NCBI GenBank assembly: GCA_922989275.2
Contig: OV277864.1
Location: forward strand, 75,706,158-75,770,157
Direction: 5' to 3'
DNA length: 64,000 bases
Origin: Gari tellinella
Lineage: Eukaryota; Mollusca; Bivalvia; Cardiida; Psammobiidae
Part shown: positions 63,868-64,000 of the stretch, in pieces
Numbering within the stretch: the first letter of the stretch is position 1
How the letters are laid out: every line of letters starts with the position of its first letter
The notes under the pieces: generated by a model
Databases searched by the model: none
Seen by the model: only the letters and a program-made list of their open reading frames with translations
What the model was told of the DNA's origin: nothing
Program-made: the position numbers and the translations under genes

Positions 63868-64000
63868 TACAGTTAAACCTCGATGTATCGAACTTCAAGG
63901 GACTGTGAAAAAAACTTCGAAACATCGGGGCTTCGAATCATAAATGGGTTGTGATTTGAGTATTGAATTTCAATGCATATCAGATCTATAAGAACTATCG
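63868..64000. mobile_element. pogo/Tigger-like element, open at window edge
   Basis: It starts TACAGTTAAACCTCGATG, a typical pogo/Tigger-type terminus with TA at the edge, and continues TATCGAACTTC and CGAAACATCGGGGCTTCGAA. The other end lies outside the window. Confidence 0.65.

Larger units (their letters stand above)
9969..64000. other. Long repeat-filled region: probable first intron of the CSPG4-like gene and/or 5' flank
   Basis: No confident coding gene was found in these 54 kb. All long stop-free stretches are short and most coincide with repeats. The content is described by the repeat entries below. Stretches without a recognised element include about 10580-10930, 13400-14040, 18210-18480, 19090-19460, 30860-31080, 31680-31900, 36960-37550, 40870-41150, 48880-49020, 50100-50580, 51370-51750, 54720-55270 and 57640-58280. 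Confidence 0.6.

Overview
This is an AT-rich animal genomic window dominated by transposable elements. It carries one recognisable protein-coding gene, on the minus strand at the left end. The intron structure, the gene's domain layout and two interspersed repeat types (tandem TGACCTTGACC repeats, and elements bounded by GCTCACCTGG / CCAGGTGAGC) suggest a mollusc, most likely a bivalve. The species cannot be fixed from the sequence alone.

Gene content: three exons (9968-9799, 7320-2940, 1509-1, minus strand) join in frame with canonical splice sites. They encode about 2,019 consecutive residues of a CSPG4/NG2/Kon-tiki-type transmembrane proteoglycan: laminin G domain 1, laminin G domain 2, a short Cys-containing linker, then about 14 CSPG repeats. 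The signal-peptide exon is not recognised anywhere in the 54 kb upstream. The last repeat, the membrane segment and the cytoplasmic tail lie beyond the left edge. So the window is the middle of one gene plus a very long first intron, or that intron plus upstream sequence.

The rest, 9969-64000, and both internal introns are packed with short non-autonomous DNA transposons, many nested. Local family names used here: TTAA-A (about 45 full or partial copies, ends TTAACCC...GGGTTAA, piggyBac-like), TTAA-B (ends TTAACTCTTTGCATGC), TTAA-C (ends TTAACCCTTTCCTCC or TTAACTCTTTGAACCC), TTAA-E (ends TTAACTCTTTCAA), HA-D (ends CAGGGCTCCAGATAAG, 5-7 bp duplications, hAT-like), TA-F (ends TACAGTAAAACCCCTCT, pogo/Tigger-like), TA-2 (ends TACAGTGGAGAATC), GC (ends CAGGGGCCCGTTTTA) and HSE-rep (rich in heat-shock elements). 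Longer mosaic elements carry internal tandem repeats (2248-2917, 19926-22325, 25555-26215, 29010-29427, 39570-40113, 43806-44378, 44403-45302).

The most notable pattern is that almost every short family is built around a long, near-perfect central hairpin. Only about three hairpin types are used, and they are shared between families with unrelated termini. The stems also differ between copies by matched changes on both arms. Two dispersed copies of another repeat carry perfect four-unit heat-shock elements. No rRNA, tRNA, CRISPR array or transposase gene was recognised.
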